Origin: an uncultured Allomuricauda sp.
GTDB lineage: Bacteria; Bacteroidota; Bacteroidia; Flavobacteriales; Flavobacteriaceae
Assembly: GCF_947495325.1 (NCBI RefSeq)
Contig: NZ_CANLYK010000001.1
Coordinates: forward strand, 682,001-746,000
DNA length: 64,000 nucleotides
Direction of reading: 5' to 3'
The notes beneath the pieces are model-generated. The model was not told where the DNA came from and searched no databases. It saw nothing but the letters and a program-made list of their open reading frames with translations. Each line of letters opens with the position of its first letter. Within the stretch, counting starts at the first letter, position 1. A program made the translations under genes and the position numbers. Of the stretch, positions 16,189-24,148 are shown one piece after another.

Positions 16189-17157
16189 ATGAAAAATTCA
16201 ATATATTTTAAGATAACACTAGTAGCATCCCTGCTCCTAACCTCCTGCAGCAAAGATGCAGATAACCCATTGAACATTGGGGATGTCCAGGTAACCTTCC
16301 CGGAGCACAAACTCAGTGGTACCTTGGTTACCACCCTGCCCCAACCTGCGGAAGGATTGGAATACACGCTACTTAGTCAATCCCCTACCTTCTCATTTAA
16401 TTTGAATAGCACAACGGGAGAATTAAGTGTAAACGATGCTTCCGTATTTGACTTTGAAGTATTTCCACAACTCACCGCACAAGTTCAGGTTTCCGATGGT
16501 ACTTCAGAAAGTACTTTTGATGTTACCGTTAATCTGGAAGATATTGACGAAATCCTGGAAATATTGGAAAACGAATCCCTAGCGCGGTATTTGGCTGCAG
16601 AAGATGGGGATTGGGTCTTGATAAATGCCTACGAATACGACTATATGAAGTTCAACTTTCCCGGAGCTGAGACCGTAGGTGCAAGCGATAGCAGTTATTC
16701 GTGGCAATCGGAGGATTTCTACTCCCTGGTAACGATTCCTGCCACTATGGTGGTACATGGTAACAATGAAACCATCCCACCCAATTCCTATGTGATAGGA
16801 TTCAAGATTGCCACTTCAAGCAACTTTGCGTCCTATCCTGGATCTCAGATAAAATTGGCGGAACAAGGTCCGCTTGGACCCTTGGAGAGTCTGGGAGGCA
16901 CCTTGCCTACGTATACCCCCGGAAACAACCATGTGTTTGTGCTTAAGGGAAATAGGACGCCTAGTAGCGCCACAGCCCCGAGTTATTTGGCCTTTTATAA
17001 CCCCACTGCCACCCTTTATGGCGATGGTTCACCTTCTGTGGCTACCTATATTGGCGAGGGCGACCTACAGCAATTGATTCCTGGCACCAATGCCACAGAT
17101 ACCCAATTCTACGTGCAGATTCAGGCCCTTTATACGCCCCAAAAACAAGCAGATTAA
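16189..17157 (+). CDS. array lipoprotein 6 of 7 (divergent C-terminal motif)
   Basis: 322 residues, lipobox LLTSC with Cys20. Cadherin-like repeat with FDFEVFPQL and closing EDIDEILEILENES; the second Asp of the DIDD motif is Glu and the usual SDSK block is replaced. Conserved region: GDWVLINAYEY, IGFKIA, VFVLKGN, LAFYNP. It ends in LYTPQKQAD, so the otherwise conserved tryptophan is lost. Most similar to member 5. The spacer to gene 5 is 16 bases. No frameshift or truncation is seen, so it is divergent but intact. Confidence 0.8.
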   Translation: MKNSIYFKITLVASLLLTSCSKDADNPLNIGDVQVTFPEHKLSGTLVTTLPQPAEGLEYTLLSQSPTFSFNLNSTTGELSVNDASVFDFEVFPQLTAQVQVSDGTSESTFDVTVNLEDIDEILEILENESLARYLAAEDGDWVLINAYEYDYMKFNFPGAETVGASDSSYSWQSEDFYSLVTIPATMVVHGNNETIPPNSYVIGFKIATSSNFASYPGSQIKLAEQGPLGPLESLGGTLPTYTPGNNHVFVLKGNRTPSSATAPSYLAFYNPTATLYGDGSPSVATYIGEGDLQQLIPGTNATDTQFYVQIQALYTPQKQAD

Positions 17158-17166
17158 AAAATTAGT

Positions 17167-18129
17167 ATGAAAGAAATAGTTAGAACATCCATTTTGGTTT
17201 GCTGCTTAAGCTTTTTAGCAGCATGCAGTTCGGATGATGGTGAATTACCGGAAGAAGCACCATCATCTGCAGAGATCAATTTTATGGAAAACCCGGAAAT
17301 GGGAGCTACCATAGACCAGCTATCAACCCGGGTGAGCGGAGGTTCCAATTTTAGCATTGCCCTGCAATCCCATAAAGACGCATTGGACATTGATACAAGC
17401 ACCGGCACCCTAACGGTAAAAAGCCCGCTGCTTTTTGATTATGAAACCAATCCGTTGATAACGGCCTTGGTGGATTATGACACATCCGAGGGGACCCAGC
17501 AATTTGAGCTCAAGGTCTTGTTGGAAAATGGAGATGACATCCTTCACTTTCTATCCACAAGCAAGGGACTATACGAACTGTCAAATCCCGGCAATTGGAT
17601 CATGATAACCGAAGCGGAATACGAAACCTTGGCCGAAAATCTTAGTGAAATCCATTATTGTGGTTCTACCAAAGAGCAATTCAATACGGAGTTTGCAACT
17701 AATCCGGATGCATTGCACGAAGGCGCCTATACCATCGCCAATAACAATGGGGCGGAAATTCCAGAAGGAGGTTACGTGTTCGCCTTTAAATATGAATTTA
17801 GAGCACATGCTTCCAAAATAAATATCGATGATTCCCAGGTGAAAATTTCGGTGGAGGCCGTGGATAGCGGTTATCAGAATTTGGGACCCGCACTTCCAAC
17901 GCACCGTATGGACGATTCGTTTTTTGTACTTAAGGGTAACGATAGCCCACTCAACAGTATTGGATACCTGGGCATGTACAAGGACACTTATATCTATACC
18001 AACTCCCAATTTATTTCCGAGGAGTACTATTACGGGGCCGGTGATGTTTCCGACTTGGACGGATATGTTTACAACCAAAAGGCCTTTAAATACCAGGGAC
18101 TGGCCACTACCGTAAAACAATGGGACTAA
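17167..18129 (+). CDS. array lipoprotein 7 of 7
   Basis: 320 residues, lipobox FLAAC with Cys20 and an acidic linker. Cadherin-like repeat with FDYETNPLI; the closing motif is ENGDDILHFLSTSKGLY, with Asn-Gly in place of the first Ile/Asp pair. Conserved region: GNWIMITEAEY, a GSTKEQF turn, GGYVFAFKYEF, FFVLKGN, LGMYKD, ending YQGLATTVKQWD. The spacer to gene 6 is 9 bases. The next gene encodes a short unrelated lipoprotein 13 bases after the stop. Confidence 0.8.
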   Translation: MKEIVRTSILVCCLSFLAACSSDDGELPEEAPSSAEINFMENPEMGATIDQLSTRVSGGSNFSIALQSHKDALDIDTSTGTLTVKSPLLFDYETNPLITALVDYDTSEGTQQFELKVLLENGDDILHFLSTSKGLYELSNPGNWIMITEAEYETLAENLSEIHYCGSTKEQFNTEFATNPDALHEGAYTIANNNGAEIPEGGYVFAFKYEFRAHASKINIDDSQVKISVEAVDSGYQNLGPALPTHRMDDSFFVLKGNDSPLNSIGYLGMYKDTYIYTNSQFISEEYYYGAGDVSDLDGYVYNQKAFKYQGLATTVKQWD

Positions 18130-18142
18130 AAAACTAAAAATC

Positions 18143-18514
18143 ATGAAAAAACAGATACAACATATAGGAATTACCATGCTGACCCTACTGGTATTGGCAT
18201 GTTCAAAGGATGAGGTCGTGGATATCGATTATTCCATTCCCGAAAATCTTGTGGGAACGACATGGGAAGCTCCAAGTTTTCCAGGGACAAGTGTAGAATA
18301 TGCCTTGTTGGATTTTCTATCCGAAACCCGGGTACAAGCGCTGACCAAAAGAGCAGAACAAGAAATACAGGTGGACTGGACAGGCGTTTTTGAAATTGTA
18401 AGCGACAGCATCTTTATCACCTATGAAATTGAAGGGCTCCGTGGTCTCATTAGCCAAACCGATATCATTTTTGAAAATGACAATGGGGAGGAAATCCGTT
18501 TTAGCTTACAGTAG
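18143..18514 (+). CDS. small lipoprotein at the end of the array, lipocalin-like
   Basis: 123 residues with lipobox LVLAC (Cys20). The mature part begins NLVGTTWEAPSF and runs as alternating beta strands, which resembles the small lipocalin-like lipoproteins common in Bacteroidota. It has neither the cadherin-like repeat nor the KQWD motif of the seven preceding genes. It follows gene 7 by 13 bases, so it is probably in the same transcript. Function unknown. Confidence 0.65.
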   Translation: MKKQIQHIGITMLTLLVLACSKDEVVDIDYSIPENLVGTTWEAPSFPGTSVEYALLDFLSETRVQALTKRAEQEIQVDWTGVFEIVSDSIFITYEIEGLRGLISQTDIIFENDNGEEIRFSLQ

Positions 18515-18593
18515 CAGGAGTCAATGGGCTCCTTATGACCCATAATCTGATTTATAGATTATCTTAGTAAAAGCCAATCAACCTCAATATTTC

Positions 18594-20474
18594 ATGAGAA
18601 AATTATTACTGATACTCACCACACTCACCTTTTGGGCTTATGAAGTCTCTTCCCAAAACCAGCAAAAGGCAGATAGTCTAAGGATGGAACTAAAAACAGC
18701 AAAAAGTGATACAACTAGACTTCGCTTATCTGAAAACCTGTTTTCTCAACTTCTTTATAGTAATCCAAAAGAAGCCCGAAAATATGTCCAGAATGCACTC
18801 ATTCTTTCAAAAAAACTAGGTCGTAAAAACCGAGAGGTCAGAGCTATTTATGCTATTGCCAACTTTCATTTTATAAAACAACAAAGGGATTCAGCAAAAA
18901 TATATTACACAAAGGCAAAGAATTTAGCAAAAGAAATAGATGATAAACAGACGCTGGCCAAATCATTATCATCTCTTGCCCTTCTTGAAAATGGAAAGAA
19001 TGGTTTGGAAAGAGCCATTAAAATGAGGGATACCGCCAATCAAATATTGCTTGAGATAAAAGATTACCTAAACTATGCCATTGGAATTGGTCAGAGAGCA
19101 CAACTTTTTATAGACAAGGGAAGCTATACTATTGCTTATGAAGAGTCTTTGAAAGCTCTGCGTATTTTGGATACCATTCAAAGGGAAGAATTTCGAGATG
19201 CGGATTTAAATATACAGATCGGCAATATTGAGTGCGATAGAAGCAATTTTGAGGAAGCAGTTGGCTACTTTCAAAAAGCCATAAAAATCTTCAAGCAATT
19301 AAATGATGAAATTTATGAGAGTAATGCCCATATACAACTTGGCAATGCCTATTTCAATCTAAAACAATCGCAAAAAGCTATTCAGGAGTTTGAATTGGCT
19401 CTTGACCTAGCCAAAAAACATAACCTCAAAAGAAATATCGAAAGTGCATACTCCAACATGGGAATGCAGTACATTCAAGATGGCGAATACTCAAACGCCA
19501 TTGCTGAATTGCAAAAGGCTCTCAATATTGCAACCAAAAATAACGTCAAAGAACAGATAATGTTCAATAATATGCATCTAGGAAGAGCCTATAGCCATTT
19601 GGGAAAGCATGATATAGCCTTTTCATTTTTGGATACAGCTTATGAATTATCCAAGAAATATGGAGGCAAAAGAATTGAAAAAGAAATTTATAGAGCTAAG
19701 GCAAATGCATTTGAAAGAGCCGGGCTCTTTAAAAAAGCTATAAAGGAAAACAAAATATATAATGCGCTAAGGGACAGTTTAAACAACTTAGATAGTGAAA
19801 ATTATATAGAAGAACTCAAAACTATCTATGAAACGGAGAAGAAAGAAGCTGCCATTGCGCTCCAAGAAGAAGAAATCAAAACCTTGAACCAAGAAGTGGA
19901 AATCAGTAATCTTAAAAAGGGACTCTATGCCGGAGGGATGGCTTCTGCCCTAGCCTTATCTGGACTTTTGGTATTCGGTTTTCGACAAAGAATCAAAAAG
20001 AATCGGATTGCTCGTGAAAAACAAGAAGAAATCTATAAGCAGGAAATCGAACACAAAAAGAAAGAGTTGACCAGCCAGACCCTGCATTTGGTTCAAAAGA
20101 ACACCTTTATACAAGAATTAAAGGAGAATTTGGAAAACCTCAAAAACTCCCCGGAAAAATTCAAGATGAAGTTTCGGCGTATCGTAATGTTGTTGAAAAA
20201 ACAGAATGCGTCCGATAAGGACTGGGAAGTGTTTAAATCCTATTTCTCAGAGGTGCACAACGACTTTGACCAAAAACTCAAGACCCTCTATCCTGAAATC
20301 TCCGAAAAGGAAATCCGGTTGGCAGCCTTTTTACGGATGAACCTGACCACCAAGGAGATTGCAGCCACTTTGAACGTGCTCCCGGACAGTATCCTAAAAT
20401 CCAAATACCGATTAAAAAAGAAATTGGAATTGGATAAGGAAACGGATTTAAACAGTTTTTTGAATTCCCTATAG
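18594..20474 (+). CDS. membrane-anchored TPR protein with C-terminal LuxR-like HTH
   Basis: 626 residues. A signal peptide (about 1-20, ending VSSQ) is followed by at least six tetratricopeptide repeats (about 60-390; for example GNIECDRSNFEEAVGYFQKA). A coiled coil of EKKEAAIALQEEEIKTLNQE type leads to one membrane segment (GLYAGGMASALALSGLLVFGF, starting at residue 443), then a cytoplasmic coiled coil and an HTH domain (EKEIRLAAFLRMNLTTKEIA onward). This periplasmic-sensor, membrane, DNA-binding layout is common in flavobacteria. Lying 79 bases after the lipoprotein array on the same strand, it may regulate the array, but this is inference from position. Confidence 0.85.
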   Translation: MRKLLLILTTLTFWAYEVSSQNQQKADSLRMELKTAKSDTTRLRLSENLFSQLLYSNPKEARKYVQNALILSKKLGRKNREVRAIYAIANFHFIKQQRDSAKIYYTKAKNLAKEIDDKQTLAKSLSSLALLENGKNGLERAIKMRDTANQILLEIKDYLNYAIGIGQRAQLFIDKGSYTIAYEESLKALRILDTIQREEFRDADLNIQIGNIECDRSNFEEAVGYFQKAIKIFKQLNDEIYESNAHIQLGNAYFNLKQSQKAIQEFELALDLAKKHNLKRNIESAYSNMGMQYIQDGEYSNAIAELQKALNIATKNNVKEQIMFNNMHLGRAYSHLGKHDIAFSFLDTAYELSKKYGGKRIEKEIYRAKANAFERAGLFKKAIKENKIYNALRDSLNNLDSENYIEELKTIYETEKKEAAIALQEEEIKTLNQEVEISNLKKGLYAGGMASALALSGLLVFGFRQRIKKNRIAREKQEEIYKQEIEHKKKELTSQTLHLVQKNTFIQELKENLENLKNSPEKFKMKFRRIVMLLKKQNASDKDWEVFKSYFSEVHNDFDQKLKTLYPEISEKEIRLAAFLRMNLTTKEIAATLNVLPDSILKSKYRLKKKLELDKETDLNSFLNSL

Positions 20475-20615
20475 ACGAAACCAACAAGTTATAATCGCTT
20501 ATTTTTCGATTACTGCAATTAAAAACAACAAAGTTCCATGGAATAAAATTGGAATTTTTATTTTTGTTGTCTGTTTTACTAATTAAACATATTATCCAAG
20601 TCTTTAAAAAAGACA

Positions 20616-20632
20616 ATTCCGTTAAACGGAAT
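20616..20632. repeat. 17-bp inverted repeat
   Basis: ATTCCGTT and AACGGAAT are perfect reverse complements separated by one A. The site is about 140 bases after the TPR regulator gene. It could be a dimeric regulator site; no known consensus is matched. Confidence 0.5.
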
Positions 20633-20709
20633 ATAAATGCATTAAGTCTTCCGATTTTTTAGTGCACGGATAATCTCGTCAATTTATTTCATCTAACCTT
20701 TAAAACAAA

Positions 20710-20735
20710 AACAATTGACCGTAAAATCAATTGTT
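20710..20735. repeat. hairpin-forming inverted repeat with 9-bp arms
   Basis: AACAATTGA (20710-20718) pairs with TCAATTGTT (20727-20735) across an 8-base loop. It is 60 bases upstream of the methyltransferase start, so it may be in its leader or promoter. Confidence 0.5.
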
Positions 20736-20794
20736 ATGTCACATTTTACATGAATTTCATGCATCACGATGTGGTATAAATACATTGAATTAAA

Positions 20795-21634
20795 ATGAAA
20801 AGAAAACAGTTAATAAGCCACAATATAGAAGTATTTTACAATAGAGCATCTGAAGATACCAGACTTGAAAAGGGAATGGGAATATTCGAATTTGAAAGAA
20901 TTAAATCACTAATTGCAAAGCACACCACCACAATACCTTCAAAAATAATTGATGTGGGTGGCGGGACAGGAAAGTATTCGGAATGGCTTGCCAAGAAAGG
21001 ACATCAAGTTCATTTAATTGAGCCTGTTTCAAAGCATATTAAAATAGCTAAAGACAGGTCTCAAAAATTAAAGAACAAGTTTTCCGTTCATATAGGCGAA
21101 TCTCGCAAATTGAATTTTCCAGACAATTTTGCAGATCTGATAATCTTACATGGTCCCCTGTATCATCTTCAGGACCAGACTGATCGAAAATTAACCATTT
21201 GCGAAGCAAAACGGGTTATTAAAAACAATGGAATTATATTAGGTTTCGCAATCAATTATACAGCATCCACTTTAGTTGGCCTTTTAAATGGTCTTATTCA
21301 CAAAGAAACATTTTTTGACATGTGCAAGGAAGAATTAACAACGGGAATACATAACCCACCAGATAATTTTCCCTGGCTTCTGGCCGAAGCATATTATCAT
21401 AGGCCTGAACAACTCAAGGACGAATTCTTAAATCAGGGGTTAACCTATCTTAACATATATGCAATTGAAGGTATGGCTTGGTTGGACAAAGCTTACTTTT
21501 CAAATATGTTAAATCATAAAAGAAAAAAAACATTATTGGAACTAATTGAAATCACAGAAAACGATAGTTACCTGTTACCTTTCAGTCCACATATGATGAT
21601 AGCAGTAAAAAAGCAAACAACCCATGGAAATTAA
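20795..21634 (+). CDS. class I SAM-dependent methyltransferase
   Basis: 279 residues, cytoplasmic. Motif I is IIDVGGGTGKYSEWLAKKGH (about 51-70), followed by the acidic post-I residue in HLIEPVS. Motif II/III lies in NFADLIILHGPLYHLQ. This is the Rossmann-like methyltransferase fold of small-molecule type, similar to UbiE-like enzymes. The long insertion and C-terminal lid after GIILGFAINYTAS probably sets specificity. Substrate unknown. It stands alone: the flanking genes are more than 280 bases away on each side. The upstream region holds several inverted repeats. Confidence 0.85.
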   Translation: MKRKQLISHNIEVFYNRASEDTRLEKGMGIFEFERIKSLIAKHTTTIPSKIIDVGGGTGKYSEWLAKKGHQVHLIEPVSKHIKIAKDRSQKLKNKFSVHIGESRKLNFPDNFADLIILHGPLYHLQDQTDRKLTICEAKRVIKNNGIILGFAINYTASTLVGLLNGLIHKETFFDMCKEELTTGIHNPPDNFPWLLAEAYYHRPEQLKDEFLNQGLTYLNIYAIEGMAWLDKAYFSNMLNHKRKKTLLELIEITENDSYLLPFSPHMMIAVKKQTTHGN

Positions 21635-21679
21635 AGAGAGATATTACAAAGCAAGGGTTGAGGTCTCTTGACTTCCCAT

Positions 21680-21806
21680 TCCTATCTCACTTCGAGCGCA
21701 GCCGTGAAACTTATATATTCCTTCTTTTTAAAGTGGTCACGACTGCGCTTGACTTAACAACAGTTTTTTTAGATTTCTCACTTACATTCGAAATGACAAG
21801 GAAACG
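21680..21806. repeat. dispersed intergenic repeat, copy 1 (inverted arrangement)
   Basis: The element begins CTCACTTCGAGCGCAGCCGTGAA and closes with a segment whose reverse complement reads TTGTCATTTCGAATGTAAGTG followed by AGAAATCT, with a GACTGCGCTTGACTT word in between. These words recur, in part, at 48405-48436, 50016-50066 and 52838-52906. A 61-codon open frame across it is judged spurious. Confidence 0.6.
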
Positions 21807-21923
21807 GGGTTTTGCGCTTTGCAAATATTTCTTGTGGTCATAAGTCCAATCAAACAATGATTTAGGACCTATAGTTGTGTAACAGTGATATAGAATTCTT
21901 GTCTTTATACAAACTATCTAATC

Positions 21924-23174
21924 ATGAAACAGCTAGTATTTGGGCTTTTTTTGGCCTTTCTCCTAATTTCTTGTAAACAAAATACCGAAAAACAAAACCT
22001 GGAACCTACGCAAATTAAGCTCACCAACGGGCATTGGTTTAACGGAAACACCTTTAGTGAACAAACGGTTTGGGTAAAAGACGGCACGCTTAGTTTTAAC
22101 CAAGAAAATACTATAGCCGATACTATTATAGATCTTAGCGGTACGTACGTGATACCGCCCTTTGCCGAGGCGCACAACCATAATCTGGAAAGCGACTATG
22201 GATTGGAAAAACGTATTAATGCTTACCTAGACGCTGGCGTATTTTATGTAAAGCACCTATCCTCTATAAAAAAGCGAATGGATTCTTTAATGCACAACTA
22301 TAACAAACCCGCGGGCATAGACGTAAGCCTAGCGCACGCACCACTAACCGCAACCGAAGGTCACCCTATAGCCCTCAGAAAACGGTATTTGGAGTATGGC
22401 TATTTTGATGGACTTTTCAATACGTTGGAAGAAATTGAATCCCACGGTTATTTCATCATGGACAATGAAGCGGATTTGCAAAAAAAATGGGAACAAGTAT
22501 TATCGTTTCAACCCGACTTTATCAAAATCAATCTCCTCTATTCTGAAGAATACCAAAAACGAAAAAATGATACCGCCTATTTTGGCAAAAAAGGGCTAGA
22601 CCCAGACTTAGTGCCTTCAATCGTTTCCAAAGCACATAAAAGCAATTTACGTGTAAGCGTACACGTGGCGACGGCCCATGATTTTCATGTAGCGGTAACT
22701 GCAGGAGTGGATGAAATTGCGCACCTTCCTGAAATTCATAATGGCCAACCCATTCAACCGGAAGATGCCCAACTGGCGGCAGAAAAAGGCATTGTGGTCG
22801 TCACCACGGCATCCTTGGTCACCAAAAACAAGGAAAAGCCCAATTACAATCAATTGTTGGCCAATGTGCGTTCCAATCTGGCCATCTTAAAAGAGGCCGG
22901 CGTAACCCTGGCTATTGGTTCCGATATGTACAACGACAATTCCTTAGGGGAATTCCAGTTACTGCATAGCCTAGACCTGTTCAGTAATTTGGAATTGCTA
23001 AAAATGTGGTGTGAAAACTCAGCTACCACTACCCTGCCCCATAGAAAAATCGGACATTTAAAAGAAGGGTATGAGGCCAGCTTTTTGGTATTGGATGTAA
23101 ATCCCTTGGAACAAATCAAGGAGGTTAACCAATCCATCAGCCTAAAAGTAAAACAAGGCATCATCCTGGATTAG
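21924..23174 (+). CDS. amidohydrolase-family lipoprotein
   Basis: 416 residues. A lipoprotein-type signal ends in LLISC (Cys17), so the enzyme should be periplasmic or outer-membrane anchored. The metal-binding HxH occurs in AEAHNHNLESDYG. Further candidate ligands are the His in RVSVHVATAHDF and DEIAHLPEIH and the Asp in IGSDMYNDNS. The closing GYEASFLVLDVNPLE is typical of the amidohydrolase composite domain. The family hydrolyses C-N bonds in cyclic amides, dipeptides or related compounds; the substrate is not identifiable. The upstream region includes a dispersed repeat. Confidence 0.87.
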   Translation: MKQLVFGLFLAFLLISCKQNTEKQNLEPTQIKLTNGHWFNGNTFSEQTVWVKDGTLSFNQENTIADTIIDLSGTYVIPPFAEAHNHNLESDYGLEKRINAYLDAGVFYVKHLSSIKKRMDSLMHNYNKPAGIDVSLAHAPLTATEGHPIALRKRYLEYGYFDGLFNTLEEIESHGYFIMDNEADLQKKWEQVLSFQPDFIKINLLYSEEYQKRKNDTAYFGKKGLDPDLVPSIVSKAHKSNLRVSVHVATAHDFHVAVTAGVDEIAHLPEIHNGQPIQPEDAQLAAEKGIVVVTTASLVTKNKEKPNYNQLLANVRSNLAILKEAGVTLAIGSDMYNDNSLGEFQLLHSLDLFSNLELLKMWCENSATTTLPHRKIGHLKEGYEASFLVLDVNPLEQIKEVNQSISLKVKQGIILD

Positions 23175-23234
23175 TTAAACAAAGCCCCTTTCCGTCCACT
23201 AGGGTTTTATAACATAGGTGCGTATCTTTACACC

Positions 23235-23642
23235 GTGGAAAATGATAAAAAAATAATCCTCTTCGATGGGGTCTGCAATCTCTGTAATGGCGCAATCCAA
23301 TTTATCATCAAACGTGATAAAAAGGATATGTTCCGCTATGCAGCGCTGCAAAGTGAAATTGGTGAGCGGTTAATTGCGGAGCGATCTATTGATACCACTA
23401 AGGTAGATTCCATTATTTTAATTGAACCAGGGGTGGCCTACTTTACCAAATCCGATGCGGCCTTGCATATTGGAAAATCTTTTGGTGGACTTTGGAAGGC
23501 CCTAGCCATTTTCACTTGGATTCCCACAACTTTCAGGGACACCATTTACGATTTAGTGGCCCGTAATCGCTACAAATGGTTCGGAAAAAAAGACCAATGT
23601 ATGATTCCCACTCCAGAGTTACAAGCCAAGTTTTTGGGATAA
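23235..23642 (+). CDS. DCC-family thiol-disulfide oxidoreductase-like protein (DUF393)
   Basis: 135 residues with a thioredoxin-like fold. The signature DGVCNLCNGAIQFIIKRDKK has Cys14 and Cys17 in a CxxC arrangement preceded by the family Asp. The C-terminal NRYKWFGKKDQCMIPTPE segment is also conserved. The start is a GTG at 23235, chosen because no ATG lies upstream in frame and the fold begins at once. A TATCTTTA box lies a few bases upstream (23223-23230), too close for a normal leader. Function of the family is not established. Confidence 0.88.
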   Translation: MENDKKIILFDGVCNLCNGAIQFIIKRDKKDMFRYAALQSEIGERLIAERSIDTTKVDSIILIEPGVAYFTKSDAALHIGKSFGGLWKALAIFTWIPTTFRDTIYDLVARNRYKWFGKKDQCMIPTPELQAKFLG

Positions 23643-23717
23643 TAATCTAGATTAGGTAACAAGATGTACAAAAGCAACGTTTCTGCCCTTTTGCATCTAT
23701 GTTAAAAGTATTTGATT

Positions 23718-24131
23718 ATGAAGATTTTCTTGGTTTCTTTTTTTTCATTTCTATTGATTTCCAGTTGTTCAGATTCATATGATAGCGTCGATGATATTTT
23801 GAATGGAACTTGGAACGTTGCAAATGTTAGTGGAGGTTTTGCAGGTATGGATCAAGATTTTGAAAGCGGAACTATTACCTGGACCTTTGATGCAAGTAGT
23901 TCGATGTTGACAGTCGCCAACAATAATGTGTTGGTAGATGTTATTTACGACGGATTGGATTCAGGAACCTATTCTTATTCTATTTTAAAAATTGACAGCA
24001 AAAATTACTTAGTAATTGATGATCAGGAGTTTGCTGGCATTTCATTTGCAAATGAACTACTTTTTCTAAATCAAAATGAGATATCTACGGGTTCTGGAGC
24101 GGATGGCTTTAGTATTTTACTAGCTCAGTAG
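23718..24131 (+). CDS. small lipoprotein, lipocalin-like
   Basis: 137 residues. The signal MKIFLVSFFSFLLISSC has Cys17 as lipidation site. The mature region begins DDILNGTWNVANVSGGFAG and has alternating beta-strand character with ITWTFDASSSMLTV, as in small Bacteroidota lipocalin-like lipoproteins. The frame opens at a TTG at 23712, but the ATG at 23718 gives a clean signal peptide. It converges with the DUF1552 gene, 17 bases apart. Function unknown. Confidence 0.7.
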   Translation: MKIFLVSFFSFLLISSCSDSYDSVDDILNGTWNVANVSGGFAGMDQDFESGTITWTFDASSSMLTVANNNVLVDVIYDGLDSGTYSYSILKIDSKNYLVIDDQEFAGISFANELLFLNQNEISTGSGADGFSILLAQ

Positions 24132-24148
24132 TTTTAAACACTACACAT

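Larger units (their letters stand above)
20475..20794. other. gene-free stretch upstream of the methyltransferase
   Basis: About 320 A/T-rich bases without a credible gene. It contains three inverted repeats: ATTCCGTT-A-AACGGAAT at 20616-20632, AACAATTGA with TCAATTGTT at 20710-20735 (8-base loop) and CATGAA-T-TTCATG at 20749-20761. They could be operators or RNA hairpins. No T tract follows any of them, so they are not ordinary terminators. Confidence 0.55.

Noticed and set aside
17581..18177. 198-codon open frame on the minus strand inside array gene 7
   Set aside because: It is antisense to a well-supported lipoprotein gene, and its composition (Phe/Ile/Cys-rich) is what antisense of such a gene produces.
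21658..21843. 61-codon open frame in the intergenic region after the methyltransferase
   Set aside because: It lies across a dispersed repeat with inverted ends, and the peptide has no family-like features.
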